Positions 43,402 to 52,583 of a stretch of 64,000 nucleotides of DNA are shown in pieces. The notes beneath the pieces are model-generated. The model was not told the origin of the DNA. It saw only the letters and a program-made list of their open reading frames with translations, and ran no database searches. Positions within the stretch are counted from its first letter, which is position 1, and each line of letters starts with the position of its first letter. This DNA is from Arthrobacter oryzae (GTDB taxonomy: Bacteria; Actinomycetota; Actinomycetes; Actinomycetales; Micrococcaceae). A program made the position numbers and the translations under genes. Location of the stretch: contig NZ_RBIR01000008.1 in the NCBI RefSeq assembly GCF_003634095.1, forward strand, positions 124,001-188,000, given 5' to 3'.

Positions 43402-44760
43402 CTAGACGTAGGCCGGGGCGGCGGGGGCCGGCTCTGCGACGGCCTCCGGCGCCGGGGAGTGCTCGGCGAGCATCGTCACTTCGTCGAACGGCAAGGCACC
43501 GGCCAGTACGCGGCCAACCCGTCCGCCGTCGATCTCCTTGACCCAGGTGCCGATCAGCACCGTGGCGACGGCGTTGCCCGTGAAGTTTGTCAGGGCCCGC
43601 GCCTCGGACATGAAGCGGTCGATCCCGACGATCATGCCCACGCCGCCCAGCAGCTGCGGCGCATGCGACTGGAGTCCGGCGGCCAGGGTGGCGAGACCGG
43701 CACCGGTGACCCCTGCAGCGCCCTTGGAGGCGATGACCATGAAGATCAGCAGGGAAATCTGGGCACCCAGGTCCAGCGGCGTTCCCATGGCGTTGGCGAC
43801 GAAGAGCGAGGCCATGGTCAGGTAGATGGCCGTGCCGTCCAGGTTGAAGGAGTAGCCGGTGGGGACCGTCACGCCCACGACGGGCTTGGACACGCCGAGG
43901 TGTTCCATCTTCGCGATCAGGCGCGGGAGTGCGGCTTCAGAGGATGAGGTGGAGAAGATCAGCAGGTATTCACGGCCCAGGTACTTCATCAGGCGGAAGA
44001 TGCTGACGCCGGAGACCACCTTGAGCAGGCCGCCGAGGATCACGACGACGAACAGTGCACAGGTGATGTAGAAGGCGGCCATCAGGGTGAACATGCTGAA
44101 GATGGCCTGGACGCCCGTGGCGCCGACGACGGCGGCGATCGCACCGAAGGCGCCGACGGGGGCCAGCCACATGATCATGATGAGGATGCGGAATACGAGG
44201 GCCTGTCCGTAGCCGACGGCCTTGAGGATCGGGGCTCCCTGCGGGCCCATTTTCTGCAGGGCGAAGCCGACCAGGATCGCGGCGAGGAGCGTCGGCAGGA
44301 CGGGAATGTCGCCGGGGATGATGCCGAGGAGGAAGTCCGCCGTGCTGTCCACGGCCGCCTTCTTGTTCGGATCGTAGGGGGCGAGGTTGAGGCCCTCGCC
44401 CGGGTGGATCAGGTTGCCCACTACGAGCCCGATCGCCAGGGCAAAAGTGGACATCACGACGAAGTAGGCCAGCGCCAGGCCGCCCACTTTGCCGACCGTG
44501 GCGGCCTTGGCGATGGAGCCGATCCCGAGCACGATCGTGCAGAAGATCACGGGGCCGATCATCATCTTGATGAGTTTGATGAACCCGTCGCCCAGCGGCT
44601 TGAGGGATTTTCCGACCTCCGGGAAGAGCAGCCCGACCAGGGCGCCTGCGATCACGGCAACGATCACTGCGATGTAGAGGTAGTGGGACTTGTCCAGCCC
44701 CTTGCGCTTCTTGACCGGCGTCACGGCCTGTGCCGCTGACTCTCCTCGTTGAGAGGCCAT
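43402..44760 (-). CDS. dctA: DctA-type C4-dicarboxylate transporter
   Basis: DctA takes up succinate, fumarate and malate with protons or sodium. From ATG 44760 (AAGGAGAACACC upstream) it has 452 residues; the longer frame covers the regulatory region and is not used. It shows about eight hydrophobic segments plus two re-entrant loops: the serine-rich STSSSEAALPRLI and the family signature GYSFNLDGTAIYL, with a late conserved NFTGNAVATVL helix that holds the substrate-binding Asn. It is divergent from a DcuS/CitA-type two-component system, a common pairing. A near-palindrome at 44831-44858 is a likely operator. Confidence 0.95.
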   Translation of the reverse strand: MASQRGESAAQAVTPVKKRKGLDKSHYLYIAVIVAVIAGALVGLLFPEVGKSLKPLGDGFIKLIKMMIGPVIFCTIVLGIGSIAKAATVGKVGGLALAYFVVMSTFALAIGLVVGNLIHPGEGLNLAPYDPNKKAAVDSTADFLLGIIPGDIPVLPTLLAAILVGFALQKMGPQGAPILKAVGYGQALVFRILIMIMWLAPVGAFGAIAAVVGATGVQAIFSMFTLMAAFYITCALFVVVILGGLLKVVSGVSIFRLMKYLGREYLLIFSTSSSEAALPRLIAKMEHLGVSKPVVGVTVPTGYSFNLDGTAIYLTMASLFVANAMGTPLDLGAQISLLIFMVIASKGAAGVTGAGLATLAAGLQSHAPQLLGGVGMIVGIDRFMSEARALTNFTGNAVATVLIGTWVKEIDGGRVGRVLAGALPFDEVTMLAEHSPAPEAVAEPAPAAPAYV

Positions 44761-44830
44761 GGTGTTCTCCTTGGATAGGCTGGACAGTGGTGCGGCCCAA
44801 GCGTTGGGCAGATCCTGTCCGTTCTTGTGT

Positions 44831-44858
44831 GTAACCCCATCATTGATGACGGGGTGAC
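44831..44858. promoter_or_regulatory. 28-bp near-palindrome, predicted DctR operator
   Basis: The sequence runs from GTAACCCC to GGGGTGAC with arms ATCAT/ATGAC around the centre; 11 of 13 outer base pairs are complementary and the central two bases are T and G. It is the only strong dyad in the 139-bp dctA/sensor-kinase divergent region, 70 bp from dctA and 41 bp from the kinase ATG. Confidence 0.6.
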
Positions 44859-44899
44859 GCGCATCACCCTTGCGTTCATATTGGTCATGGAAGGCGTTG

Positions 44900-46711
44900 A
44901 TGATCCACCGCTGGAGCATCGCCCGCAGGCTGTTTGTGGCCCAACTGCTGTTTGTGGTGGCCCTGACCGCCGTCGTCGGCACAGCCGCGTTCGTGGACTC
45001 CCGCGACCGCGCCTACGACGAGGCCGGACGCCGGATGGCTGGCATTGCCACCACGGTGGCGGATGCCCCCTTCGTACTGGCGGCGGCAGGCACCGCGGAC
45101 CCGTCGGCCCGGCTCCAGCCGTACGCCCTGAAGGTCATGAAGGACGCGGACGCGGACTTCGTCACGATCATGGCCCCGGACCGGACGCGGTGGACCCACC
45201 CGAACAACGAGGAACTGGGCAAGCCGTACATCGGTTCCATTGATGCGGCACTCAAGGGCGAGGTCTTCACGGAGGTCACGGCCGGCACCCTCGGCCCGTC
45301 TGTGCGCACCATCGCCCCGGTCAGGGACGCGGGCGGAAAAGTCCGGGCCCTCGTGGCCGCGGGCGTGACGGTCAGGAATGTGGATGTGGCCGTTTCCGGC
45401 AGGCTGCCGGCGCTGCTGGCGATCGCCGTGGCGCTGCTGGCGGGCGGCTGGGTGGCGTCCTGGCTCCTGGGCAGGTACCTTCGCCGGGTGACCCGCGGCT
45501 GGGGACCCGAAGAACTGGGCCAGCTTTTCGCGTATTACGAGTCGGTCCTGCATTCGGTAGGCGAGGGCGTGATCCTCATCGACCGCAAGGGCAATGTGGT
45601 GATGTACAACGACCAGGCCGCCGAACTGCTGGGGTTGCCGAAGCAGTCCTCCGACGCCGGCCTCGCTGTCGGTTCGGGTACAGGCAGAGCAGGCGGCAGG
45701 CGGCAGAGCGCACCGTCCCTCGCGAAATTGCCGTTGCCCCCCAGCCTCAAGGAACTCTTCGAATCCGGGCGGACCGCGCTCGATGAAATCCATCTGACCG
45801 GTTCCCGGGTCCTGGTGGTCAACCAGGGCCCGGCGGTGGGCCCTCCCTCCGCCGCACACCGCCAGCGGGGAGTGGCTTCCGCACCTGCCGGCAGCACCGC
45901 CCCTGACAGCACCACCGCTGAAAGCACGACCCCAAGCAGCACGAACCCCAGCAGCACCACCGTTCACGGCGCTCCTGTCTATGGAACGGTGGCCACCATC
46001 AGGGACCGCACCGAAATCGAATCCCTCGGCAGCGAACTCGAAACCATGCGCACGCTCTCAGATGCCCTGCGGGCCCAGACCCATGAGCACGCCAACCGGC
46101 TCCACACGATCGTCTCGCTCATGGAGCTGGGACGGGCGCCCGAGGCACTGGACTTCGCCACGAAAGACCTGGAACTGAGCCAGCGGCTGACCGATGACAT
46201 TGTCAGTTCCATCGAGGAGCCGGTACTCGGCGCCCTGATCATGGGCAAGGCAGCCGAGGCGCACGAGCGCGGCGTCGAGCTGATCCTCAGCGCCGGCGGC
46301 TCGACGGCGGTGACCGGTTTGGCCGTCCAGGACCTCGTGGCGATCCTCGGGAACCTGCTGGACAATGCGATCGACGCCGCGGCCGAGGCGCCGCCGCCCC
46401 GGCTCGTGGAGCTGACCGTCGAGGCCGCCGGGTCCGCCCTCGAAATCACCGTGGAGGACAGCGGCCCCGGCATCGACCCCGCGGCCGTGGAGGACGTGTT
46501 CCGTCACGGCTTCAGCACCAAGACCCCGGGCCCGTTCGGGCGCGGGCTGGGCCTTGCCCTGGTCCGCCAGGCCGTCCAGCGCCTGGGCGGTACCATGACA
46601 ATCACCAGCCCGGCCGGGGCACTGTTCCGCGTCACGCTGCCGGTCACAAGACCGCCGGGGACACCGCTTCCGGAAACAAAGCTGCCGGAAACAACAGAGG
46701 GACAGCCATGA
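44900..46711 (+). CDS. DcuS/CitA-type sensor histidine kinase
   Basis: A 603-residue membrane sensor starting at ATG 44900. A first transmembrane helix (about residues 15-35) is followed by an extracellular PDC/CitA-like domain of about 130 residues, a second helix (about 170-190), a PAS domain (YYESVLHSVGEGVILIDRKG), and an H-box RAQTHEHANRLHTIVSLMELG typical of the CitA/DcuS kinases. The ATPase domain has LGNLLDNAIDAAAE and GPFGRGLGLALV. Between PAS and H-box lies a Ser/Thr/Pro-rich insert (about residues 315-360). It overlaps the regulator gene by 4 bases and is divergent from dctA, so C4-dicarboxylate sensing is inferred. Confidence 0.93.
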   Translation: MIHRWSIARRLFVAQLLFVVALTAVVGTAAFVDSRDRAYDEAGRRMAGIATTVADAPFVLAAAGTADPSARLQPYALKVMKDADADFVTIMAPDRTRWTHPNNEELGKPYIGSIDAALKGEVFTEVTAGTLGPSVRTIAPVRDAGGKVRALVAAGVTVRNVDVAVSGRLPALLAIAVALLAGGWVASWLLGRYLRRVTRGWGPEELGQLFAYYESVLHSVGEGVILIDRKGNVVMYNDQAAELLGLPKQSSDAGLAVGSGTGRAGGRRQSAPSLAKLPLPPSLKELFESGRTALDEIHLTGSRVLVVNQGPAVGPPSAAHRQRGVASAPAGSTAPDSTTAESTTPSSTNPSSTTVHGAPVYGTVATIRDRTEIESLGSELETMRTLSDALRAQTHEHANRLHTIVSLMELGRAPEALDFATKDLELSQRLTDDIVSSIEEPVLGALIMGKAAEAHERGVELILSAGGSTAVTGLAVQDLVAILGNLLDNAIDAAAEAPPPRLVELTVEAAGSALEITVEDSGPGIDPAAVEDVFRHGFSTKTPGPFGRGLGLALVRQAVQRLGGTMTITSPAGALFRVTLPVTRPPGTPLPETKLPETTEGQP

Positions 46712-47427
46712 GCGACATCCGGGTGCTCGTCGTCGAAGACGAGCCCATCGCCGCCGCGGCACACGCCGCGTACATCGGCAGGCTTGAGGGTTTCACCCTG
46801 GCCGGATCCGCCCCGGACGGGCAGTCCGCGCTTCGCCTCCTGACGGAATTCTCGGCAGCAGGCAACCCGGTGGAGCTGGTCCTGCTGGACATGAACCTTC
46901 CGGACCTGCACGGACTGGACATCGCGCGCCGGATGCGGGCGGCGGGACTCTTCGCGGACATCATTGCCATCACCGCCGTGCGGGAACTGAACATCGTCCG
47001 CAGCGCGGTGGCCACCGGCGTCGTCCAATACCTGATCAAGCCGTTCACCTACGCCACGTTCGCCGACAAGCTCGCCAGCTACCGCCAGTTCCGCGAACAG
47101 CTGGCCTCGCCCCGGACCGGGGCGGCGGGCGCCGGAGCCTCACAAAGTGATGTGGACCAGGCGTTCGCGAGCCTGCGGGCCCCCTCGGAAGTGTCGCTGC
47201 CCAAGGGCCTGGCGGCGTCAACGTTGGAATCCGTCCAGGACTTCATCAAAAGCCAGGCAGGGGCGGTGTCAGCCAGTGAGGTCATGGCGGCGCTAGGCAT
47301 GTCCCGGGTCACGGCCCGGCGCTATCTTGAACACCTCGCCGACGCCGGCACAGTCTCCCGCGCCGCGCGCTACGGCGCCCCGGGCCGGCCGGAGAACGAG
47401 TACCGCTGGAACCGGCCGCCGTCGTAG
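46708..47427 (+). CDS. DcuR/CitB-type response regulator
   Basis: A 239-residue regulator. The receiver domain has VLVVEDEPIAAAAHAAY (acidic pocket), LVLLDMNLPDLHG (phosphoacceptor Asp near residue 57), ITAV and LIKPF with the conserved Lys. The C-terminal effector (about residues 160-235) is a winged HTH of the CitB/DcuR type (GAVSASEVMAALGMSRVTARRYLEHL). It is coupled to the kinase through an ATGA overlap and presumably activates divergent dctA through the palindrome at 44831. Confidence 0.93.
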   Translation: MSDIRVLVVEDEPIAAAAHAAYIGRLEGFTLAGSAPDGQSALRLLTEFSAAGNPVELVLLDMNLPDLHGLDIARRMRAAGLFADIIAITAVRELNIVRSAVATGVVQYLIKPFTYATFADKLASYRQFREQLASPRTGAAGAGASQSDVDQAFASLRAPSEVSLPKGLAASTLESVQDFIKSQAGAVSASEVMAALGMSRVTARRYLEHLADAGTVSRAARYGAPGRPENEYRWNRPPS

Positions 47428-47776
47428 GCAGCTGATCTGATGGGCTTCGAGCGGCTGGTCTGCATGCTCGTTCTGGAACATCAACGGTGGCTGGAGCTGT
47501 GGCACGTTGACATCCCGACCCACCCGTCTCGAAGCACCCCGACTGGCACATTGCGAGGAAAGCCATCAAGCTGGTTAAGGGGTTATCGGGGGGAAGAGCA
47601 CTCACGCCGCACAGGAAGGCCCCGCAATTCCGCGACCAAACCGGCAACTCGGTCCACTGATCCGCAAGTACCTCAAACCCGGCCAACCCGCCCGCGCAGA
47701 TGCCGGCGGGTTCGGCCTGCTCCAGCCCGCCACGGGGCGGGAGGGTGCGCCCCTTCTCGGAGATGGTCACGTTTAC
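47428..47776. other. Region between the response regulator and the hypothetical gene
   Basis: The right two thirds (from 47579) form an open frame continuous with the next gene, without ATG, GTG or TTG. Its last codons (DGHVYV) look like part of that protein. The left third shows nothing recognisable. Confidence 0.4.
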
Positions 47777-48304
47777 GTGATGAAGCACGGGAAGGAATAT
47801 CACACGGCCTGGTGCCAGGTTGTGGCCGACAAATGGGACCATGCCCCCAGAGGACTGCTCGTAGCACTGCTGGCCGACGTCACGGCACGGACCCGGTGCC
47901 AGAAATGCGACCGAATCTTCGATGCAGCCCGGGCCTCGCCTGCGCAGGAACACCGCATCGAATCCGAGCCCAGCACGGCACCCCCGCCGCCTGAGGCCGT
48001 CATCCCGCTTACGGTCGTCGGCGCCGCCCATGGGATCCTCTTTCTGGCGGCCGGTCCGGAATATCGGGAACGCCTGCAGGAGACCGCGGTGGAGCCGGCG
48101 ACCCCGCTGCTGGTGGACGGGCGGCGGGAAGGCCTGGTGGTGCGGGTGGACTCTGCCCGCGACGAACCGCTCTTGGTTGTCCAGTTGGACCCCCGGGCCC
48201 CGTTCCGGAATGTCCCCTACCAGACGCGCCTGCGTTATCCGCTGCAGCGGTCCGCGACCAAACCCTATGCCGTGGAATCCGTAGAACCGGCGCCACAGGC
48301 ATAG
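47777..48304 (+). CDS. Hypothetical protein with YHxxxC and CxxC motifs
   Basis: A protein of about 175 residues of unknown function. Its N-terminus reads VMKHGKEYHTAWCQVV, like the short Cys/His-containing hairpin (xVYVTKSGKxYHxxxC) found in several metal-binding modules. A second pair, RCQKC, follows near residue 41, so one zinc could be held. The C-terminal half (about 65-160) appears to be a beta-rich domain (PLTVVGAAHGILFLAAG; EGLVVRVDSARDEPLLVV). The open frame extends upstream to 47579 without a start codon and its end (DGHVY) fits the hairpin, so the start is uncertain: GTG 47777, ATG 47780, or an upstream frameshift. It converges on prpE. Confidence 0.65.
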   Translation: MMKHGKEYHTAWCQVVADKWDHAPRGLLVALLADVTARTRCQKCDRIFDAARASPAQEHRIESEPSTAPPPPEAVIPLTVVGAAHGILFLAAGPEYRERLQETAVEPATPLLVDGRREGLVVRVDSARDEPLLVVQLDPRAPFRNVPYQTRLRYPLQRSATKPYAVESVEPAPQA

Positions 48305-48316
48305 CATCCGCCCCCG

Positions 48317-50227
48317 CTACCCCGAAGCGCCGGGGCGGAGGGCGCCGAGCAGTCGGTCGATCACGCCGGCATCCTCGATCGTGGACGGCACCACGTAGTT
48401 CTCGCCGTCGGCGATCTGGCGCATGGTCTTGCGCAGGATTTTGCCCGACCGGGTCTTGGGCAGGGCGTCCACCACCGTCACGTGCTTGAAGTCCGCCACG
48501 GCCCCGATGTCGCGCCGGACCAGGGCGATCAGGTCCTTGGCCAAGACGTCCTCGGGCACGTCCACCCCGGCCTTGAGGACCACATAGCCGCTGGGCCGCT
48601 GGCCCTTGAGCGGGTCGGCGAGGCCGATCACGGCGCATTCGGCGACGGCGGGGTGCTGCCCGATCACCTGCTCCATGGCGCCGGTGGAGAGCCGGTGTCC
48701 GGCGACGTTAATGATGTCGTCCGTGCGGCCCATGACGAAGACGTAGCCGTCCTCGTCCCGGTAGCCGGAGTCCCCGGTGGCGTAGTAGCCCTCGAAGGCC
48801 TGCAGGTAGGAGGAGATGTAGCGTTCGTCGTTGTGCCAGAGCGTTGTGAGGGTGCCGGGCGGCAGGGGCAGTCCCAGGACGATGTTGCCCTCGGTGCCGG
48901 CCTCGACGTCCTCGCCCGCGCCGTCGACGATGGTGAGCCTGAAGCCGGGCATCGGGACGCTGGGCGAGCCTGCCTTGATCGGCAGCCCGTCAAGGCCTCG
49001 GGGGTTGGCGCAAATGGCCCAGCCCGTCTCGGTCTGCCACCAGTGGTCGACCACCGGAACTCCCAGGACCCGGGAGGCCCAGTGGAAGGTGTCGGTGTCC
49101 AGCCGCTCGCCGGCCGCGAACAGGGTGCGCAGACTGGACAGGTCGTACTTTTCGAGCAGTTGCGCCTCGGGGTCGGCTTTCCGGATCGCACGCAGCGCGG
49201 TGGGCGCGGTGAACAGCACGTTGACCTTGTGGTCCTGGATGACCCGCCAAAACGCGCCGGCGTCGGGTGTTCCCACCGGTTTTCCCTCGTACAGGACTGA
49301 AGTTGCGCCGGCCAGGAGCGGCCCGTACACGATGTACGAGTGCCCCACCACCCAGCCGACGTCCGAGGCGGTCCACATGACGTCCCCGGGACCGACGTCG
49401 TAAATGTTCTCCATGGTCCATCTCAGGGCCACGGCATGTCCGCCGTTGTCCCGCACCACGCCCTTCGGCGAGCCGGTGGTGCCCGAGGTGTAAAGGATGT
49501 ACAACGGATCCGTCGCCTTGACATCGACGGGCGCGGCGGGCGCGGCGGAGGCCATTTCGGCGTCCCAGTCGAGCCATCCCGGGTGGTCGGCGGCCATGGA
49601 GGCCGGAGTGGACGCGAAACCGTCCCTGGCCTTGACCAGCACCGCAATATCCGGGGCACCGGCAAGGCCGAGGGCCTCGGCGACGGCGGGCAGGTATTCA
49701 ATCCGGCGCGACGGCTCGATGCCGCCGGAGGCCGTCACCACAGCGGCGGGTTCGGCGTCCCGGATACGGGCAGCGAGCTCCTTGGGGGCAAACCCGCCGA
49801 ACACCACGGAGTGCACGGCGCCGAGCCGGGCGGTGGCCAGCATCGCGATCGCGGCCTCGGGGATCATCGGCATGTAGATCACCACGCGGTCGCCCGGGCC
49901 GACTCCGGCGCGGCGCAGCACTCCGGCGAACCGGGCCACGAGGTCCGTCAGTTCCGCATATGTGTAGCTCTGCCGGGTGCCCAACATGGCGGAGTCGTAG
50001 ATCAGGGCATCCTGTGCACCCCGGCCCTCCGCCACATGGCGGTCCAAGGCGTTGTAGCACGTGTTCAGGACACCGTCGGGAAACCAGTCGTAGAGCGGCG
50101 CCCGGCTAGCATCGAGAGCCTGGCGGGGCTCGGCGGACCAGGAAATCCCGCGAGCGGCGTCCAGCCAGAACTCCTCGGGTTGTTCCAGGCTACGTTCATA
50201 AGCGGGCCGGTAGCTCTTGCTGACCAT
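48317..50227 (-). CDS. prpE: PrpE, propionyl-CoA synthetase
   Basis: PrpE activates propionate to propionyl-CoA through propionyl-AMP. The 636-residue protein (from ATG 50227; another ATG three codons earlier is equally usable) has LYTSGTTGSPKGVV near residue 248, WWQTETGWAI near 395, TGDSGYRDEDGYVFVMGR near 486, and the regulated lysine in PKTRSGKILRKTMRQ near the C-terminus. Acetyl-CoA synthetases are close relatives; PrpE is preferred because it is divergent from the methylcitrate cluster and shares its operator region. Confidence 0.88.
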   Translation of the reverse strand: MVSKSYRPAYERSLEQPEEFWLDAARGISWSAEPRQALDASRAPLYDWFPDGVLNTCYNALDRHVAEGRGAQDALIYDSAMLGTRQSYTYAELTDLVARFAGVLRRAGVGPGDRVVIYMPMIPEAAIAMLATARLGAVHSVVFGGFAPKELAARIRDAEPAAVVTASGGIEPSRRIEYLPAVAEALGLAGAPDIAVLVKARDGFASTPASMAADHPGWLDWDAEMASAAPAAPVDVKATDPLYILYTSGTTGSPKGVVRDNGGHAVALRWTMENIYDVGPGDVMWTASDVGWVVGHSYIVYGPLLAGATSVLYEGKPVGTPDAGAFWRVIQDHKVNVLFTAPTALRAIRKADPEAQLLEKYDLSSLRTLFAAGERLDTDTFHWASRVLGVPVVDHWWQTETGWAICANPRGLDGLPIKAGSPSVPMPGFRLTIVDGAGEDVEAGTEGNIVLGLPLPPGTLTTLWHNDERYISSYLQAFEGYYATGDSGYRDEDGYVFVMGRTDDIINVAGHRLSTGAMEQVIGQHPAVAECAVIGLADPLKGQRPSGYVVLKAGVDVPEDVLAKDLIALVRRDIGAVADFKHVTVVDALPKTRSGKILRKTMRQIADGENYVVPSTIEDAGVIDRLLGALRPGASG

Positions 50228-50296
50228 GGCATGCATCCTGTCCACGACGGTGTGATGCAGCCCATGGTAGTCCGGAGCGGACTGACGGCACAAGCG

Positions 50297-50370
50297 TTAT
50301 GTATACAAAAAGTGGATTTTCGTGGCCCATCCTAGGTGATGCTGGGCAAAGTAACCCTGCTTGTATACAA
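50297..50370. promoter_or_regulatory. Two GTATAC-centred operator candidates in the prpE/prpR divergent promoter
   Basis: TTGTATACAA (50361-50370) is a perfect 10-bp palindrome; ATGTATACAA (50299-50308; core GTATAC 50301-50306) is a near copy. Their centres are 62 bp apart, about six helical turns. Spaced sites of this kind suit a dimeric GntR-family regulator such as the product of the adjacent gene at 50414, and would allow control of both divergent promoters. Confidence 0.65.
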
Positions 50371-50413
50371 TGGTGCAGGATCAACCACTACAGCCACCAG
50401 CGGAGGAGGCAGG

Positions 50414-51052
50414 ATGCGCGCCAGCGACAAGGCCTACGCGGCCCTGCGCGATGACATCATCGAGTGGCGCCTCCTGCCGGGAACGGTTCTCGCGGAGGTA
50501 GAACAGTCAGAGCGTCTCGGCATCTCGCGCACCCCACTCCGCGAGGCCCTGAGCCGGCTCACCGCCGAGGGGCTGACGACGGCGGGCGGGCGCGGCGTCG
50601 TCGTGACCGACATTTCCCTTGACGACATCGATGAACTGTTCGAACTCCGCGAAACCCTCGAGGGGAAGGCCGCCGCCTTGGCCGCCGAGCGCGGTGACCC
50701 CGAGACCTTCGAGCGGCTCCGGCGCGAGTTGCTTCACGCCCCGGAACTCATCGGCGGCCAGGAGCCCGCCCTGCACGACTACTACGAGCTCGTGGGGCGC
50801 CTCGACGCGGCCATCGACGCCGCGATTTCCAACGCCTACCTCGTCCAGGCCATGCGCAGCCTGCGCGTCCACCTTGTGCGCGTCCGCCGCCTTGCCGCCG
50901 ACGACGCCGCCCGGCTCACCGCCGCCGCCGCCGAGCACGCCGCCATTGCCGAGGCAATCGCCGCCGGTAACCCGAGGCTGGCCGAGGCCGCCACCACGCT
51001 TCACCTGCACCGCAGCCTTTCCCACGTCAAAGCCACGCATACACCTCACTAG
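50414..51052 (+). CDS. GntR/FCD-family transcriptional regulator of the methylcitrate operon
   Basis: A 212-residue regulator from ATG 50414, preceded by GGAGGAGG. The N-terminal winged helix ([34 protein letters not shown]) and the helical FCD effector domain (about residues 78-205) define the GntR/FadR subfamily. FCD domains bind organic acids, so a propionate-pathway intermediate such as 2-methylcitrate is a reasonable but unproven ligand. It ends 10 bp before prpD, and two GTATAC palindromes lie upstream, consistent with autoregulation and control of prpE. Confidence 0.9.
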   Translation: MRASDKAYAALRDDIIEWRLLPGTVLAEVEQSERLGISRTPLREALSRLTAEGLTTAGGRGVVVTDISLDDIDELFELRETLEGKAAALAAERGDPETFERLRRELLHAPELIGGQEPALHDYYELVGRLDAAIDAAISNAYLVQAMRSLRVHLVRVRRLAADDAARLTAAAAEHAAIAEAIAAGNPRLAEAATTLHLHRSLSHVKATHTPH

Positions 51053-51062
51053 AAGGAGCACC

Positions 51063-52583
51063 ATGGTCAAGGAACACCACGTCCGCGTTTACAAGAGCGA
51101 GGAAAACCTGCCCCGCGAGGACCAGCTTGCCTACAAGATCGCCAAGGTTGCCGCGGATCCCGTGGACGTCACCGCTGACGTCACCGACATGGTGATCAAC
51201 CGGGTCATCGACAACGCCTCGGTGGCGATTGCCTCGCTGAACCGCGCCCCGATCGTCGCGGCCCGGGCCCAGGCCCTCACCCACGGCCCCACCACCGGCG
51301 GTAAGGGCTCGAAGGTCTTCGGCATCGAAGAACGGGTCTCCCCCGAATGGGCCGCCTGGGCCAACGGCGTCGCGGTCCGTGAGCTCGACTACCACGACAC
51401 TTTCCTCGCCGCGGACTACTCGCACCCGGGCGACAACATTCCGCCGATCCTCGCCGTCGCCCAGCACGTCGGTTCCAGCGGCCAGGACCTGGTCCGAGGG
51501 ATCGCCACCGGCTACGAGATCCAGGTCAACCTGGTCAAGGCCATCTGCCTGCACAAGCACAAGATCGACCACGTGGCCCACCTCGGCCCGTCCGCGGCCG
51601 CCGGCATCGGCACCCTGCTGGGTCTCGACGTCGAGACCATCTTCCAGTCCGTCGGCCAGGCCCTGCACACCACCACCGCCACCCGGCAGTCCCGCAAGGG
51701 CGAGATCTCCACCTGGAAGGCGCACGCCCCCGCGTTCGCCGGCAAGATGGCAGTGGAATCCGCGGACCGCGCCATGCGCGGCCAGACCTCCCCCGTGCCG
51801 ATCTACGAGGGCGAAGACGGCGTGATCGCCTGGATGCTGGACGGCCCGGACGCCTCGTACATGGTGCCGCTGCCCGAGGCCGGCGAGGCCAAGCGCGCCA
51901 TCCTGGATACCTACACCAAGGAGCACTCCGCCGAGTACCAGGCGCAGGCCTGGATCGACCTGGCCCGGAAGCTGCACGGCGAGCACCCCGAGGTCACGGA
52001 CCCGGCCAACGTCGAATCCGTGCTGATCAAGACCAGCCACCACACGCACTACGTGATCGGCTCCGGCGCCAACGACCCGCAGAAGTACAGCCCCACCGCC
52101 AGCCGCGAGACCCTCGACCACTCCATCCCGTACATCTTCACCGTCGCCCTGCAGGACGGCGCCTGGCACCACGTGGATTCCTATGCCCCGGAACGCGCGG
52201 GCCGCCCGGACACCGTGGCGCTGTGGCACAAGGTCACCACCGTCGAGGATCCCGAGTGGACCCGGCGGTACCACTCCCTGGACATCGCCGAGAAGGCCTT
52301 CGGCGGCACCGTGGTCATCACCTTGACGGACGGCACGGTCATTACCGAGTCGATCGCCGTCGCCGACGCCCACCCGCTGGGCGCCCGGCCGTTCGCTCGG
52401 GAACAGTACGTCAACAAGTTCCGCACCCTCGCCGCCGGCCTCGTGGACGACGAGGAAATCGAGCGGTTCCTCGCTGCGGCCGCCCGGCTCCCCGAGCTCG
52501 GCGCCGGCGAGCTGGACCAGCTGAACATCCAGGCAGCCGACGGCGTGATCGACCTCGCCGCCGCACCGAAGGGACTCTTCTAA
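51063..52583 (+). CDS. prpD: PrpD, 2-methylcitrate dehydratase
   Basis: PrpD dehydrates 2-methylcitrate to 2-methyl-cis-aconitate in propionate oxidation. The ATG at 51063 follows AGAAGGAG and gives 506 residues; a longer reading frame upstream overlaps the regulator gene out of frame and is rejected. MmgE/PrpD family features include [18 protein letters not shown] near residue 115 and [12 protein letters not shown] near 180, with [16 protein letters not shown] near 345. The stop overlaps the prpB start (TAATG). It is cofactor-free, unlike AcnD. Confidence 0.95.
   Translation: MVKEHHVRVYKSEENLPREDQLAYKIAKVAADPVDVTADVTDMVINRVIDNASVAIASLNRAPIVAARAQALTHGPTTGGKGSKVFGIEERVSPEWAAWANGVAVRELDYHDTFLAADYSHPGDNIPPILAVAQHVGSSGQDLVRGIATGYEIQVNLVKAICLHKHKIDHVAHLGPSAAAGIGTLLGLDVETIFQSVGQALHTTTATRQSRKGEISTWKAHAPAFAGKMAVESADRAMRGQTSPVPIYEGEDGVIAWMLDGPDASYMVPLPEAGEAKRAILDTYTKEHSAEYQAQAWIDLARKLHGEHPEVTDPANVESVLIKTSHHTHYVIGSGANDPQKYSPTASRETLDHSIPYIFTVALQDGAWHHVDSYAPERAGRPDTVALWHKVTTVEDPEWTRRYHSLDIAEKAFGGTVVITLTDGTVITESIAVADAHPLGARPFAREQYVNKFRTLAAGLVDDEEIERFLAAAARLPELGAGELDQLNIQAADGVIDLAAAPKGLF

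Noticed and set aside
43261..43947. Plus-strand ORF preceded by TTGACA/TTGACC hexamers
   Set aside because: It runs antisense into dctA and across its terminator; hexamer spacing to any -10 is poor.
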